NCBI GenBank assembly: GCA_023935145.1
Contig: CM043697.1
Location: 52,487,501-52,551,500, forward strand
Source of the DNA: Bretschneidera sinensis
Taxonomy: Eukaryota > Streptophyta > Magnoliopsida > Brassicales > Akaniaceae
Direction of reading: 5' to 3'
Length of the DNA: 64,000 nt
Of the stretch, positions 55,054 through 64,000 are shown in pieces (within the stretch, counting starts at the first letter, position 1; each line of letters begins with the position of its first letter). The position numbers and the translations under genes are program-made. The notes beneath the pieces were generated by a model. It was not told the DNA's origin. It was given only the letters and a program-made list of their open reading frames with translations, and searched no databases.

Positions 55054-55842
55054 ATGGAGGAGTCATCCTTTGTGTTACAGGCTATGCAACAACAATTTGA
55101 GCGCATGAACGTGACGTTCAATGAGATTCAAGATTGGATGGATAGGCAAGATGCTATTATTGCTACTTGGCGCGAGGGGCGTCCCCAAAGAGTCCCAAAT
55201 GCTAGAAGGCTCTACGGCCTGCGCCCGTGGATGATGCTGATGGTGAACATGAGGATGAGTTCAAAGATGAAGAGGATCAGGCTTCTTTGAACGGTGAGGG
55301 CAGGTTCGTGCCAAGACGAGAAAGGCATGGTGGAGGTTTCCAAAGAGATCCGAGATGGCAAGATGGGACTGATGGGAAACCTAGGAAACATCAAAATAAA
55401 GATGCCATCATTCCAAGGGAAAAATGATCCTGAAGCATACTTGGATTGGGAGAAGAAGGTTGAGTTGATTTTTGAGTGCCACAACTACTCCGAGGAGAAA
55501 AAGGTAAAACTCGCTGCCATTGAGTTTACTGACTATGCTATTATATGGTGGGATCAACTTGTGCTGAACAGAAGGAAAACTCATGAGAGGCCTATTGAGA
55601 TGTGGGATGAAATGAAGGCCATCATGAGGAGGCGGTTTGTCCCTAGTCACTACTATAGGGACTTGTATCAGAAATTACAAGGTCTTCTTCAAGGCTATAG
55701 GAGCGTAGATGACTACTAAAAAGAGATGGAGATCGCCATGATTCGGGCTAATGTAGAGGAGGATAGAGAAGCTACCATGGCAAGGTTTTTGAATGGGCTG
55801 AACCGAGACATTGCTAACGTGGTGGAGTTGCAACACTACGTT
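55054..55842 (+). pseudogene. C2 gag fragment
   Basis: Starts MEESSFVLQAMQQQFERMNV, with a helical N terminus, then frame changes near 55215 and 55300. The Gag core is [31 protein letters not shown] and [19 protein letters not shown] stop at 55717-55719 replaces Tyr or His, followed by [20 protein letters not shown]. The core is close to the Gag of family B, so B and C are sister families. It breaks off at ELQHYV. Confidence 0.85.
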
Positions 55843-56299
55843 AGCAAACAATCCCTAAAACATGCAAGGAAACAAACAATCCCTAAAACATGCAAGGAAA
55901 CAATCCATAAAACATGCAATGAAACAATCCCTAAAACAAGGAAGGAGACAATCCCTAAAACATGCAAGGAATCAAGGAAAAGGCCAAAAGAAGAATACAA
56001 TCCCGGAATTTCAGGAGGACCCAACTGGCAGAATTCAAACGGTCATATCTTCTTCCACACATCTCCAAATGGGCTGAAACTTGTTGGGTTGGAAAGATGA
56101 CATATTGAACTTCAATTTAGGCTTAAGAAAGTCTCAAAAAGCAGATCGTTTGGGCCTGTTATGATGGGCCTAAATCTAATAGGCTGTTGCATCCGAATCT
56201 TCTTCCACTTTGGGCTTGGACCTTTTACTTTGCTTAGTTGATAAGATTTTATTATTTTTTGTTGGGCAGGCCCATGTTAGGTTAGACACACCTGTATCA
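55843..56299 (-). repeat. Family A-like LTR fragment, antisense
   Basis: Ends TGTATCA at 56299 (the LTR start in reverse). It contains the shared module and five U3 minisatellite units (ACAATCCCTAAAACATGCAA type, 55850-55975). The R/U5 part is absent, so this is a partial LTR. Confidence 0.75.
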
Positions 56300-56675
56300 T
56301 AGAGTGATTGTTCTTTGATTTCTTACAAACGAATATTTGTTGGTGAAGCCATCAAGCTTAACACACCGATCGAATTGCCATGGCCGGCCTAGTAATAAGT
56401 GTCTAGCTTGCATCGGAACTACATCACACAAAACTTCATCTTCATATTTTCCAATACGGAAAGAAACTAACACCTATTTGTTCACCCTCAGTTCACCACT
56501 ATTATTGAGCCATTGTGACTTGTAAGGCCGAGGATGTTTAATCGTTGGCAGCCCTAATTTCTCAACCATTGTAGAGCTAGCAACGTTAATACAACTACCT
56601 CCATCAATAATCATACTACATACCTTGTTTTGCACGTGGCATCTAGTATGAAAGATGTTTTCTCGCTGCACTTCG
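56300..56675 (-). pseudogene. Family B protease fragment (B5)
   Basis: Minus-frame reading [39 protein letters not shown] and [17 protein letters not shown], the family B protease region, followed by decayed sequence to RTITL-like codons. It is cut at 56675 (CTTCG) by the LTR of B6. Confidence 0.8.
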
Positions 56676-57663
56676 TGATATGATCCACGCCAAGAACTAA
56701 GAAATTGATGGATCAAGAAGACTTCCAAAATCGTCTAGAAGCAGATATAATGAAGACTGAGACCGCGACCCGTTGCTTATATTGAAGCAAGAACCTTGGT
56801 ATAATGAAGATGTCACAATCAATTATGGAAGGACTGATTGATAAGTTGAAGATGAACGCCATGGAAACTCCGATAAGTTCAGAAGTTCTAAAAAAACCAA
56901 AAAGAAATTTCTCTCCAAAAGTATGAATCAAATCTGAATTGTCTTATCCTAAAAGCCAATGGCTATTTAAATACATGAGAATTCTTAACCAATTAGAAAA
57001 AGGAAAACTAAGAAATAGGAAATAAACCTAAACAGAATTCTGGTAGGAATAAGAAACTATGAAATAGGAAATAAACCTAAATAGAATTCTGGTAACCTAA
57101 AATCCAAATAAAGAAAGTACCTAACCTGGCATGCAAGCCTTATAATGCAACAATTAAATTCAGAAGGAAACAATTAAGAAAAGGTGCAAGGTGCAAGCCC
57201 AAAGTGGAAGAAGATTCGGATGCAACAGTCTACTGGATTTAGACCCATCATAACAGGCCCAGATGATATCCTTTTTGGAACTTTCTTAGGTCTAAATTGA
57301 AGTTCAAGACGTCATCTTTCCATCCCAATAAGTTTCAGCCCATTTGGAGTTACGGGCAAGAAGATATGACCATTTTAATTTTGATCATTGGGTCCTCCCG
57401 AAATTCCAAAGTGAAAATTCCCTGGGATCATGAAAACTCCTCCTTGTGGACCATGTATAGCATCATTGTTGGGCCCCCAAAGATGGTTCTTAACCCAAAT
57501 GTATTGAATAAGCCAATTGAGAGTTTTCTTGAACCGTTTAGCTTGGGCCCTTATAACTGGACCAATTGGAACTTGAATAAACCATTTAGCTCGGGCCCTT
57601 GTAGCTTGACCAATTGAAACTTGAATAGGATCCACCTCCCATTTGTTAGTCGTGTCCTCATCA
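56676..57663 (-). repeat. B6 3' LTR
   Basis: 988 bp, TGATGAGG...GATCATATCA on the minus strand, with one complete and one partial 54-bp unit and the inverted module. Confidence 0.9.
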
Positions 57664-58445
57664 TTCCCCTCATCTTGAAAAGGATTTGTCCTCAAATCAT
57701 CACCTACATCAAAAAGGCGTAAATCAGAAACATTGAAAGTGGTATTAACATTGTATTCACTTGGTAAATCCAATTTGTATGCATTATTGTTGATGCGCTC
57801 AATGACTTGAAAATGAGCATTAGTTATTTTTTCTTTGATCAATTGGAACCCCTTCTCTTGCTCATCTCCCCATTTGAATCCAACGTTCTTCTTGATGACT
57901 TCAATAAGCGGTGTGGCAATACTGCTAAAGTCTTTCATGAATCTCTTGTAAAAACTAGCAAGTCCATGAAAACTACGAACTTGACCTACACTCATGGGAC
58001 TTGGCCATGGTAAGCCATGTGGAATCTCCTCGGGAAAGATATCATCAAACTCCTGTAAAAGAGAAACAATAGAACTAGGCAAAGATGAGTCAAATTGGTT
58101 AGTGTTTAACGCCTCTTTGTACAAAAGTACAATCATTGGCTGATTTAAAATCATCGCTCTTTTTATTTCACTCATTTTTGCATAAAAATTTGTTTTTCTC
58201 TCAATGGCCGAATCAGCTCTCTTATTTTCTATCTCAATTTTTTCAGCCTCTCTCATTTTCTCTTTCTGGTTTTCATTTGTTCTCTTTTTCTCACTCTCTT
58301 TCGTTTGCTCACTCTCTTTTCGTAACCTCACTTGATCTTCATAAACCTGCTTTGGTGTCAAAGGAACTAGAGTGATTGTTCTTTGATTTCTTACAAACGA
58401 ATATTTGTTGGTGAAGCCATCCGCTGATCGAATTGCCATGGCCGG
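57375..58445 (-). pseudogene. B6 protease tail plus deleted pol, open frame
   Basis: Open for at least 354 codons: [19 protein letters not shown], a charged linker, DIFPEEIPHGLP joined to [39 protein letters not shown] joined to [18 protein letters not shown], and the tail ending inside the LTR. Both deletions are at the same places as in B1 and both keep the reading frame. The upstream part is removed by the Athila-like insertion. Confidence 0.85.
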
Positions 58446-60356
58446 TGATAGGAAAACTTTGTGTTACGTTTTTAATGCCTTTCCTACCCTATTTGGCTTT
58501 GTAATTCTCTTAACTTTGTTATTTTGAGCTTAGTTTCTTTTCTTAGTATTTAGAAAGCTTGTGAATGTGGGAATGGTAAAATAAGGTGCTAAAATGAGTT
58601 TTCCTAGTTACTTTAGGAAATCTAAGTGGATTAAGAAAATAGTCTTATCATTCTAAAAAAAAAACTTTTCTAATTATGGAAACTTTCCTTCCTTATCTAT
58701 TATTTTCTGATTTCTTTGTAGGGTTCCACCTTGGAATTATTTGGATGATGTGTCAAAACACAAGAGAATATTGGAGTCCATTAGTGACATGGGTATGTCC
58801 AACCTAACATGGGCTTGCACAACAAAAGATCACATAATCTCTTGTCAACTAAGCAAGGTGCAAGGTCCAAGCCCAAAGTGGAGGAAGATTCGGATGCAAC
58901 AGCCTACTGGATTTTGGCCCATCATAACAGGCCCAAACAATATCATTTTTGAGACTTTCTTAGGTCAAAATTGAAGTTCAAGACGTCTTCTTTCCAGCCC
59001 AACAAGTTTCAGCTCATTTGGAGATGTGTGGAAGAAGATATGACCGTTTGAATTCTACTAGTTGGGTCCTCCTGAAATTTCGGGATTGTATTCCTCTTTC
59101 TTACTTTTGGCCATTCCTTGATTCTTTGCATGTTTTAGGGATTGTTTCCTTGCATGTTTTAGGGATTGTTTCCTTGCATGTTTCATGGCTTGTTTTTAGC
59201 ATTGTTTTCTTGCTTTTCCTAAGCTTAGAGGGTTGTTCTAAGCTCTATAAATAGGGTGTTTGTAAGCTGAAAGAGATCATCTTTTCTCTTGGAACCATCT
59301 CTACTCAAAATTCAAGAAGCAAAAGGCTGAAACACTCCACCATTCCATCTCCAATTGTGAGCACATTAGGACTTTTCCAAAATGTGTTCTCCTTCATCTA
59401 TCATCATAGCCGTGAGGTTCATCACCATTAACATCTCAAGCTTCCTTGAGTGTGTTCAAGAAGTGTACCCCTTACGGCTATTCTTTTTAATTGTTTCAGC
59501 CTTGGATTCTTATGTTAGAGATTATTATTAATTCAATGAGTTTGTTAATTTTCAGATTTATTCTTTAATGTTTTTGAATTGTTCATGATATGTAGACATA
59601 TTAATTCATTACATATGTTGAATTTTCAGTTCTGTTATATTGAAAACTTTGATATTGCAAATCATTGAAGCCATAATCGCACTTTCGATCACCTAATTGA
59701 TCTGGAATATGATTTAAAGTGGTAAAAGCTATGAACAATAGCTAATGTTCTGGAAATTGCATGTTCTTTATCCATGGACTTTTTCATAGGAATAAGGAAC
59801 ATGTTATTGAATCATAATTCTTTTTTATCTTAATGATTTGTTTAAGTAATTGTAAGGATGCGCTGAGTATTAACTTGATTGCTTAAACAAAATAACTAGC
59901 TGATGGACTTTTCCTAAGCTTAGTGATTATCTAAGAAGGAATTTATAAAGTGCATGATCTCTTTAGGCTTGCACTTTGATTCAATTCTGATATGTGATTG
60001 AGGTACGAATTCGTTGTCTACATTGAAACAATTTGATTAGTCATTTAACAAACTTGATTTTTTGAATTGTGAGAGAAAATGATCAATTGTAAATAATTGT
60101 TCTTTAATTTCCTTAGTAAAATTAGTAAAAAGAAAAATCAGATCATGAAAACCCCCTAATCTTGTGTAATGTTAATAGATGTAGATTTATATTTGTTTAT
60201 AAATTGCTAATTAAACCAATCAAATCATTCTTTTATTATTTTTATGACTCTTTAGTATAGAGTACCCGCAATCCCCGGCCAATAACAATACCCTACTAAT
60301 CACTTTACTACAATCTTCTGCAGGGTTTGTTGATGACCGAAATAAACGGTCTATCA
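58446..60356 (+). repeat. Athila-like 5' LTR
   Basis: 1911 bp. The interior from about 58790 to 59254 is the same module found in family A and C LTRs, including TGACATGGGTATGTCC, the core (58857-59088), the CCTTGCATGTTTTAGGG repeats and TATAAATAG (59246-59254). Sequence before and after is unrelated to A and C. Confidence 0.9.
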
Positions 60357-60358
60357 AA

Positions 60359-60376
60359 TGGCGCCGTTGCTGGGGA
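60359..60376 (+). other. Primer-binding site, tRNA-Asp type
   Basis: TGGCGCCGTTGCTGGGGA, one change from the usual site complementary to the 3' end of tRNA-Asp, lies two bases after the LTR. Confidence 0.85.
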
Positions 60377-60581
60377 TTGCAAAATCTCTATATTTTAGTG
60401 TCATTTAACTTGTTAATATTCTTCTTAGCATATAATATAACTTGTGTTTTACTTGATTGCAATTTTAGCATGTGACTTCCTTAAAACCATTTGTAACATT
60501 TGTAAGGGAAGTTATTATTATTTGTATTTCAAACTTTAACTTATATATTGATTCCTTTGCTTTTGTTATTTAGGTCGATGA

Positions 60582-61811
60582 ATGTCAGCAGTTAGTAGAA
60601 AGACTCAAGAACTTAGAAAACGTTTGGCTTTACTAAAAGAAGTTGCACTTTCTACAAATCAACCCCCACCTTACCAAGAAGGGAGGCTAGAGTCGGAGGA
60701 GTCAGATAATTTTTCACATCACTTGTCAGACGAGGAAGAAGACATACCTGACTTAGAAGACGCAAGTAAGGAAGACGAAGTACCAATGGCTGAAACTATT
60801 AGGCAAATGTCTTCTTCAACTGATGGGGGAGCTGCACCAACTTGTATTACTTATCCAGAACCAGCAGTTGGCAAGATAGCTGAGTTCGAACTGAAGAGTG
60901 GGTTCTTGCACCATTTGCCCAAATTCCATGGGCTTACTAACGAAGATCCTCACAAACATCTCAAGGAGTTCCAGTTTGTGTGTTCAAGTATGTGCCCACA
61001 AAATGCGGATCTCAACGTTCTGAAGCTAAAGTCATTCCCTTTTTCACTTGAAGATAGGGCAAAGACTTAGTTGTTTGATCTACCCTCGGGTTACATCAAC
61101 ACATGGGAGAAGCTGATGACTGAGTTTCTGACTAAGTACTTCCCTGCCTCAAGGATAACTGTCTTGAGGAAGCAGATAACTGGAATTGAGCAAAGGAAGG
61201 AAGAGGCGTTCTATGCCTACTATGAGAGATTCAAGAGCTTAATTGCATCATGTCCTTCACATGGGATGAAAGAATGGAATCTTCTCACTTACTTTTATGA
61301 AGGACTTCTCCCCCTCGAACGTCAATTGTTAGATGCTGCTGCCGGAGGTTCTTTTGTCGATAAGACACCTGATGTTGCTAAGGAGTTACTCGCCCAACGT
61401 GCTCTTAATTATCAACGATACGAGGGAGTGTTAAACTCCACTCATGGGGTGAATGAGGTATCTTCTAACTCTGCTCTTGAGGAAAAAGTTAATAAAATGT
61501 CTACTCTTCTGTCTCAGGTACTGAACGTGAATGGAGCACAAGTACAACAAGTTGCTCAAATCTGTGGTGTGTGTTGTACTCAAGGGCATCCAACTGACCA
61601 ATGTCCCCAACTGATCAACAATGGAGGATGGGAGTCTCTTAACGCTGTTGGGTTTCAAGGTAATCAAGGTGGACAAAGGTACAACCCTTTCTCTAACACA
61701 TATAACCCTGGGCTTAGAGATCACCCCAATTTTCGTTGGGCCAACAATGATAATGTTCAGAACCCTCAAGGTCAAGGGCAAGTGTTTCCACGCCCTCCAG
61801 TTTGTTTATGA
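60582..61811 (+). pseudogene. Athila-like gag
   Basis: Starts MSAVSRKTQELRKRLALLKE, with an acidic segment (about 45-70). The Gag core contains FHGLTNEDPHKHLKEFQFVC, a stop at 61068-61070 in place of Trp, then LFDLPSGYINTWEKLMTEFL, KYFPASRITVLRKQI and LLAQRALNYQRYEG. A cysteine-rich segment (CGVCCTQGHPTDQC) is near 61563-61604. A frameshift at about 61780-61810 separates it from the protease frame. Confidence 0.85.
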
Positions 61812-62715
61812 GGCCTCAGCTCTTGTTACAGGTCAACAGGCTCACACTAAGGATATTGCAGAGCTGAAGAAGCAATTGGGACAAGTGGTGGACTTCATGG
61901 GGAAGATAACGGAGAGTGGAAAATTGCCTAGCAACACTGTTCCTAACCCAATTATCGAGCAAGCTAAAGTTGTTACCACAAGGAGTGGCAAGACCATTGT
62001 GGATGTTCTTAAAACTCAGAAGAAAGCCAAAGTGACCCACCATGAGGAAGAGGACGTTGTGAGCACCAAGAAGGAAATACAGAAAGATCCCACCACCACA
62101 ATTGCGGAAATGATTGGTCCTCCATCATCTGAGAATGCTTTAAAACCTCAAGGTAATGAACAAAACCCTAAACACTCTTTTGATTTTAATCCTTTTGCTC
62201 GTGTACCTTTTCCTAGTAGGTTTGCCAAAACTAAGAAGGATGAATCTGATCAGGCCATCTTAGAGATTTTTAAGAAGGTACAAGTCAACATGCCTTTGAT
62301 TGAGTGCTTGAAGCAAGTGCCAAGATATGCCAAGTTTCTGAAGGAGCTTTGCACTACAAGGAGGCAGACTCGTGAGAAGGAGGTGGTGAAGTTGAATGAG
62401 ACAGTCTCTGCTGTCATCCAAAGGAAATTGCCACCAAAGCTTAAGGATCCAGGGAGTTTTTCTGTTCCTTGTGTGATTGGTACCAACAAATTTGATAATG
62501 TCATGCTAGACTTAGGAGCTTCAATTAATGTGATGCCTTATAGTCTTTATGCTTCTTTAGAGCTAGGTGCACTTAAAAGTGATAATGTTGTTATCCAATT
62601 GGCTGATCGATCTAATAAGTATCCTAAAGGATACGTTGAAGATGTTCTTGTGCAAGTAAATCAACTCATTTTTCCTGCAGACTTCTATATCATTGATATG
62701 GAAGATCTCCCCTAA
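61812..62715 (+). pseudogene. Athila-like protease region
   Basis: Reads AELKKQLGQVVDFMGKI, VVTTRSGKT, FARVPFPSRF, CLKQVPRYAKFLKELCT and the protease VMLDLGASINVMPYSLY (Asp in DLGAS, about 62510), then YPKGYVEDVLVQV...FYIIDMEDLP. A one-base loss in the run of C at about 62709-62713 creates a stop at 62713-62715. Confidence 0.85.
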
Positions 62716-64000
62716 ATTCTACTCCGTTGCTTTTAGGGCGCCCATTCATGAGGACCGCAAGAACAAAGATCGATGTTTATGAGGGAACTCTAACCATGGA
62801 ATTTGATAATGAAGTTATATGCTTCAACATCTTTGAAGCCATGAGGTATCCATTGACTGACATTAAACCCTGTTTTTCTATTGATGATATTAACTCACTT
62901 GCGCAGAAATTTTTGGAAGCAATGGAAGAGGATGAGTTGAAAGTAACACTCTCTCAAGGAGTTCGTTATACTGAGAATGGAGAATCCATTTCAAGGGCTG
63001 AGTTAGAAAAGGCTGAAGAGCCCATTGTGATCAAAACCGTAGCCTCCCTTGAGGCCCGACCCATATTACCAAGGTCTATTCCTCCTTTGTCCTTTCCTAT
63101 TTCCACTAACAAAATTTTACCTTCAGTGATACAGGCCCCTACACTTGAGCTTAAGGTTTTGCCAGATCACTTGAAGTATGTCTTTTTGGGGGACAAGGAG
63201 ACGCTACCTGTTATTATATCCTCGAAGTTGGAGGAGGACCAAGAAAAGAAGCTTGTGGACGTTCTAAAGAAGTACAAGACCGCCATTGGTTGGACTTTGG
63301 CAGATATCAAGGGAATTAGCCCAACCATGTGCGTCCATAGGATCCTGTTGGAGGATGGTGCCAAACCCACCAGAGATGCCCAGAGACGCCTACATCCACC
63401 TATGATGAAGGTTGTGCAAGATGAGGTAATTAAGTTACTTGATTGTGGCGTTATTTACCCTATTTCAGATAGCAAGTGGGTGTCTCCTGTTCAAGTTGTG
63501 CCAAAGAAGTCAGGAGTTACTGTGGTAAAGAATGAAGAGAATGAGCTTGTACCTCAAAGAGTGGTAACTGGTTATCGAGTTTGCATAGGCTATAGGAAGC
63601 TCAATGCTTCAACAAGAAAAGACCATTTCCCTCTGCCCTTCATCGATCAGATGCTCGAGAGGTTAGCTGGTTATCCTTTTTATTGTTTTTTGGATGGATA
63701 TAGTGGGTACAACCAGATCTGTATAGCGCAAGATGACCAAGAGAAGACCACCTTCACTTGCCCTTTTGGCACTTATGCCTACAGACGTGTGCCATTCGGA
63801 TTGTGCAATGCACCAGGTACGTTTCAACGTTGTATGCTCTCCATTTTCTCCGAATACATCGAGAATATCATTGAGGTCTTTATGGATGATTTTAGTGTCT
63901 TTGGTAGAGATTTTGATGCATGCTTAGGAAATTTGGAACTTATTCTGAAACGTTGTGTTGAAACAAACTTGGTTCTAAATTGGGAAAAATGTCACTTCAT
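62716..64000 (+). pseudogene. Athila-like pol, RT part (partial, open to the window end)
   Basis: Continues LLLGRPFMRTARTKIDVY and stays open for more than 400 codons. It includes the linker with KYKTAIGWTLADIKGISPTM and RT motifs IYPISDSKWVSPVQVVPKK, RVCIGYRKLNASTRKDHFPL, FLDGYSGYNQI, FGLCNAPGTFQRCM and FMDDFSVFG (about 63870-63900, the catalytic Asp pair). The window ends in WEKCHF. It is classed as a pseudogene because the upstream gag and protease frames are broken. Confidence 0.85.

Larger units (their letters stand above)
53624..55842 (+). mobile_element. Family C copy C2: LTR, leader, partial gag
   Basis: LTR 53624-54574, primer site 54577-54588, leader, then gag from 55054 truncated at about 55842 by an antisense LTR. 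It is inserted in the RT of B4. No matching right flank was found, so the 3' part was lost by later rearrangement. Confidence 0.85.
56676..58445 (-). mobile_element. Family B copy B6 (both pol deletions), truncated
   Basis: 3' LTR 56676-57663 and internal part to 58445, where an Athila-like element is inserted (GCCGG at 58441-58445). Its mini-pol frame is open. Confidence 0.85.
58446..64000 (+). mobile_element. Athila-like Ty3/gypsy element (continues beyond the window)
   Basis: LTR 58446-60356 with TGATAG...CTATCA ends, Asp-type primer site, gag, protease and RT typical of the Athila lineage. It is inserted in B6; GCCGG (58441-58445) is the left half of the presumed target duplication. Confidence 0.9.

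Noticed and set aside
55850..55975. CRISPR-like array of short repeats
   Set aside because: The units are adjacent minisatellite copies within an LTR, without unique spacers, in plant DNA.
58790..59260. A family A LTR inserted into the Athila-like LTR
   Set aside because: The left side begins like an A LTR, but similarity stops just after the TATA box, no GGTATCA end follows, and no target duplication was found. A shared module fits better.

Overview
The window is a gene-poor, retrotransposon-dense stretch of plant nuclear DNA, most likely from a eudicot. The evidence is plant-type LTR retroelements primed by initiator-Met, Asp and other plant tRNAs, a plant L1-type LINE, an intronless plasma-membrane-type Ca2+-ATPase with an N-terminal calmodulin-binding region, and a conserved plant-type protein of unknown function. 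The repeat families remind me of grapevine, but I cannot prove the species. I see no bacterial gene organisation, CRISPR array, rRNA or tRNA gene.

Layout. 0-1 kb: 5' end of a minus-strand Ty3/gypsy element (family C). 2.6-4.2 kb: a Ty1/copia 5' fragment. 4.6-9.4 kb: a dead plus-strand LINE. 10.2-14.1 kb: an ACA12/13-like Ca2+-ATPase on the minus strand, split in its P domain by a 729-bp family A solo LTR with CCCCA target duplications. 14-20.8 kb: AT-rich intergenic DNA with small repeats and a degenerate terminal-inverted-repeat element. 20.8-32.5 kb: family A copy A1 (plus, TSD AGTAA), decayed, containing a second family A element A2 (minus, TSD TTTCT) that is structurally complete with an uninterrupted gag-pol frame. 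32.9-33.6 kb: a MITE-like element. 34.2-39.8 kb: a 436-bp tandem repeat interrupted by family B copy B1 (TSD ATTCA). 41.7-42.3 kb: a small Cys-rich host gene, with a family B solo LTR (TSD AAAGC) about 570 bp upstream. 44.9-46.4 kb: a Tat-like fragment. 46.4-58.4 kb: a nested cluster of family B copies, a family C copy and LTR fragments. 58.4-64 kb: an Athila-like element running off the window.

Most notable observations. (1) A module of about 210-230 bp inside the LTR is shared by families A, C and the Athila-like element in one orientation, and is inverted in family B. (2) Family B copies share in-frame deletions of RT and of RNase H/integrase, so they look like a non-autonomous gag-protease family moved in trans, with family C as a possible partner. 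(3) In A, B and C the pol frame reads into the 3' LTR. (4) The solo LTR that breaks the Ca2+-ATPase is almost identical to the LTRs of the intact A2 copy, while the rest of the gene is open, so the knockout looks recent. (5) The 41.7-kb host gene encodes two blocks of four cysteines at exact 8-residue spacing.

Host content is therefore only two recognisable genes, one of them broken. Everything else that codes belongs to mobile elements, most of them inactivated by transition-type stop codons, frameshifts and nested insertions.
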